Of a stretch of DNA of 64,000 nucleotides, positions 63,013-64,000 are shown one piece after another; position 1 is the stretch's first letter; every line of letters begins with the position of its first letter. Below the pieces are notes generated by a model that saw only the letters and a program-made list of their open reading frames with translations, was not told the DNA's origin and made no database searches. A program made the position numbers and the translations under genes. Source of the stretch: BJGV01 sp003230615 (GTDB lineage: Bacteria; Pseudomonadota; Gammaproteobacteria; Burkholderiales; Nitrosomonadaceae); contig OY760140.1 of assembly GCA_963663215.1 (NCBI GenBank), forward strand, positions 62,001 through 126,000. The letters are read 5' to 3'.

Positions 63013-63579
63013 TTATGGATTGAATTTGGTGATCTTCGTGCCCTGGACACCCGCTCCACCCATGATCCCTTTCTGATCAAAGACAAAGGCATAAATCCCT
63101 TTTCGGAGTGTAGTCGATGTCATATTCTTGCCAAAACCTTTGTCTACAACGACGAGACTTGGACCTACTCCAAGCTCAAATCCAGAACTCTTTCTGAGAT
63201 AAGATAATGAGTTGCCATCCATAAAGAATAATGCATACCCAAACCCATGGATACCAGCTTGAAACCCATAGGACGCCGCGGAGGAATTATAATATGCGAC
63301 CGTTCTCCCTTTCATCATAAGTGCCCCATTACCAGCTTGGGCACCAAACCCGAAACCAGCTTTTAAAATACTAGGAAACACTAGGATTGCCGTAGCGTTT
63401 TTCTGGAGGTTCCTGGCGTCTTTGTTTGACTGGAGGAGTTTATTCAAGGAAGCCTTCGATTTCCTTTCTAATTTCCAGGCCTCTGAAGATTTGTAGGAAG
63501 TGGCCGTTGATTGGCAAGCTGCGAGGGTAACAAAGATAGTAAGAGTACTACATGTCATTCCGAAATTATTTATTTTCAT
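63013..63579 (-). CDS. SYLF (YSC84-like) domain lipoprotein
   Basis: 188 residues with a lipoprotein signal (TIFVTLAACQS, Cys as lipid site), then the SYLF domain: AILVFPSILKAGFGFGAQAG, GNGALMMKGRTVAYYNSSAA, SYGFQAGIHGFGYALFFMDG, the SSGFELGVGPSLVVVDKG segment, and the end YAFVFDQKGIMGGAGVQGTK. SYLF domains bind lipids; bacterial members are exported lipoproteins of unclear role. It faces the msr pair across the long hairpin. Confidence 0.88.
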   Translation of the reverse strand: MKINNFGMTCSTLTIFVTLAACQSTATSYKSSEAWKLERKSKASLNKLLQSNKDARNLQKNATAILVFPSILKAGFGFGAQAGNGALMMKGRTVAYYNSSAASYGFQAGIHGFGYALFFMDGNSLSYLRKSSGFELGVGPSLVVVDKGFGKNMTSTTLRKGIYAFVFDQKGIMGGAGVQGTKITKFNP

Positions 63580-63925
63580 TTATCTTTTCCTTGACGAAAT
63601 ATTTAATTCATTGATGCGTAATTCCTGCAAGTATATTCATGCAGCTTGCAACTAATAAATCGTTAATTCATCGTACATTACGATACACTAATAAGTCTGT
63701 TTTGGGCTGAAAGCAGCCATTTACCGATTTTCTTTCTGGAAATCTTTTCGCTAAAATTGGATAAATGAAAGTGGGGTAGGTACTACATTGATAGGGGAGC
63801 GGCTCAACCAAGGACTAGGAGTACTCTTGCCCCTAACATGAATATGTCAGGGACACTGGGAAAAGTCGATTTTACTACTCTTGATTGCACAATAGCAGTC
63901 ACCAAATATGATTACTACCAAATGA
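63580..63925. other. Intergenic region with a second-class repeat
   Basis: About 345 bp without a gene; holds the repeat at 63694-63725. Confidence 0.5.
63694..63725. repeat. Second-class hairpin repeat
   Basis: GTCTGTTTTGGGCTGAAAGCAGCCATTT: the arms resemble the main repeat family (GTCTGCTTT / AAAGCGGACATT) but the loop is GGGCTG instead of GTGCCA. It probably belongs to a related class. Confidence 0.5.
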
Positions 63926-64000
63926 TTAATACTCATCAGTAATCTTCATTATGCCTTTGGTATGCTCAACATGGAACATATTAAGTACATTCATTCCAAG
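63926..64000 (-). CDS. Retropepsin-like aspartic protease, C-terminal end only
   Basis: On the minus strand the last 24 codons read LGMNVLNMFHVEHTKGIMKI then TDEY and stop at 63926. This closely matches the C-terminus of the protease at 34232-34792 (LGMNVLNKFHIEQARGTMKI TDKH). The 5' part with the active site lies beyond the window. Confidence 0.75.
   Translation of the reverse strand, partial: LGMNVLNMFHVEHTKGIMKITDEY

Noticed and set aside
1..64000. CRISPR array
   Set aside because: The repeats seen are few, unevenly spaced and self-complementary across the whole window; there are no regular spacers and no cas genes.

Overview
The window looks like a stretch of a betaproteobacterial chromosome of moderate to low G+C. 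It carries hopanoid genes, queA-tgt-yajC-secD-secF, hrcA, nadK, recN, ubiquinone and heme genes, and wide AT-rich intergenic spaces with a dispersed hairpin repeat. An ammonia-oxidiser-like (Nitrosomonadaceae) chromosome would fit, but that placement is an inference from gene content; no rRNA or amo/hao gene is present to prove it.

Layout. (1) 1-8794, minus strand: a hopanoid cluster transcribed leftward, in the order ispH, hpnH, hpnM (MlaC-like), hpnN (RND lipid exporter), mlaA/vacJ, shc (runs off the left edge). It covers isoprenoid supply, cyclisation of squalene, side-chain addition and movement of the lipid to the outer membrane. (2) 9040-10989, minus: umuDC translesion polymerase operon with a perfect palindrome just before umuD. 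(3) 11253-29861, plus: a tight operon, visibly richer in G+C than its surroundings: mscS, glgB, glgE, treS-mak fusion, glgC, glgX, treZ, and a giant malQ-treY fusion. Most junctions overlap (TAATG, TGATG or ATGA). It holds the TreS-Mak-GlgE route to alpha-glucan and the TreY-TreZ route back to trehalose, under the same transcript as a mechanosensitive channel, which points to osmotic adaptation. No glycogen synthase gene is in the window. (4) 30000-36000: accessory region with small membrane proteins, a broken arylsulfatase, a YafJ-like amidotransferase, a retropepsin-like protease and several hairpin repeats. (5) 36043-52289: conserved housekeeping genes (tRNA-Leu, queA, tgt, yajC, secD, secF, dedA, hemH, hrcA, nadK, recN, a frameshifted fluC, mltA, dsbC, a UbiH-family hydroxylase, tRNA-Met/Ile2). 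(6) 52431-64000: a second accessory, gene-poor region with disrupted genes (clcA, a Gln-rich secreted protein, a membrane protein, a Sel1-repeat protein, a cNMP-binding protein), a VanX-type dipeptidase, exported msrB-msrA, a SYLF lipoprotein and the end of a second retropepsin-like protease.

The strongest cross-cutting signal is how many genes are interrupted. At least eight carry an indel or a premature stop, and two (glgB, ispH) have AUA where the start codon should be, each behind a good Shine-Dalgarno sequence. Some indels sit in short homopolymers and could be assembly errors; a roughly 40-codon deletion in clcA and two apparent Gln-to-stop changes look like true decay. The other notable items are the MalQ-TreY fusion, the channel-sugar operon, a hairpin repeat whose stem is kept by paired changes, an umuD operator-like palindrome and a cluster of three DnaA-box-like sites near 60.47 kb.
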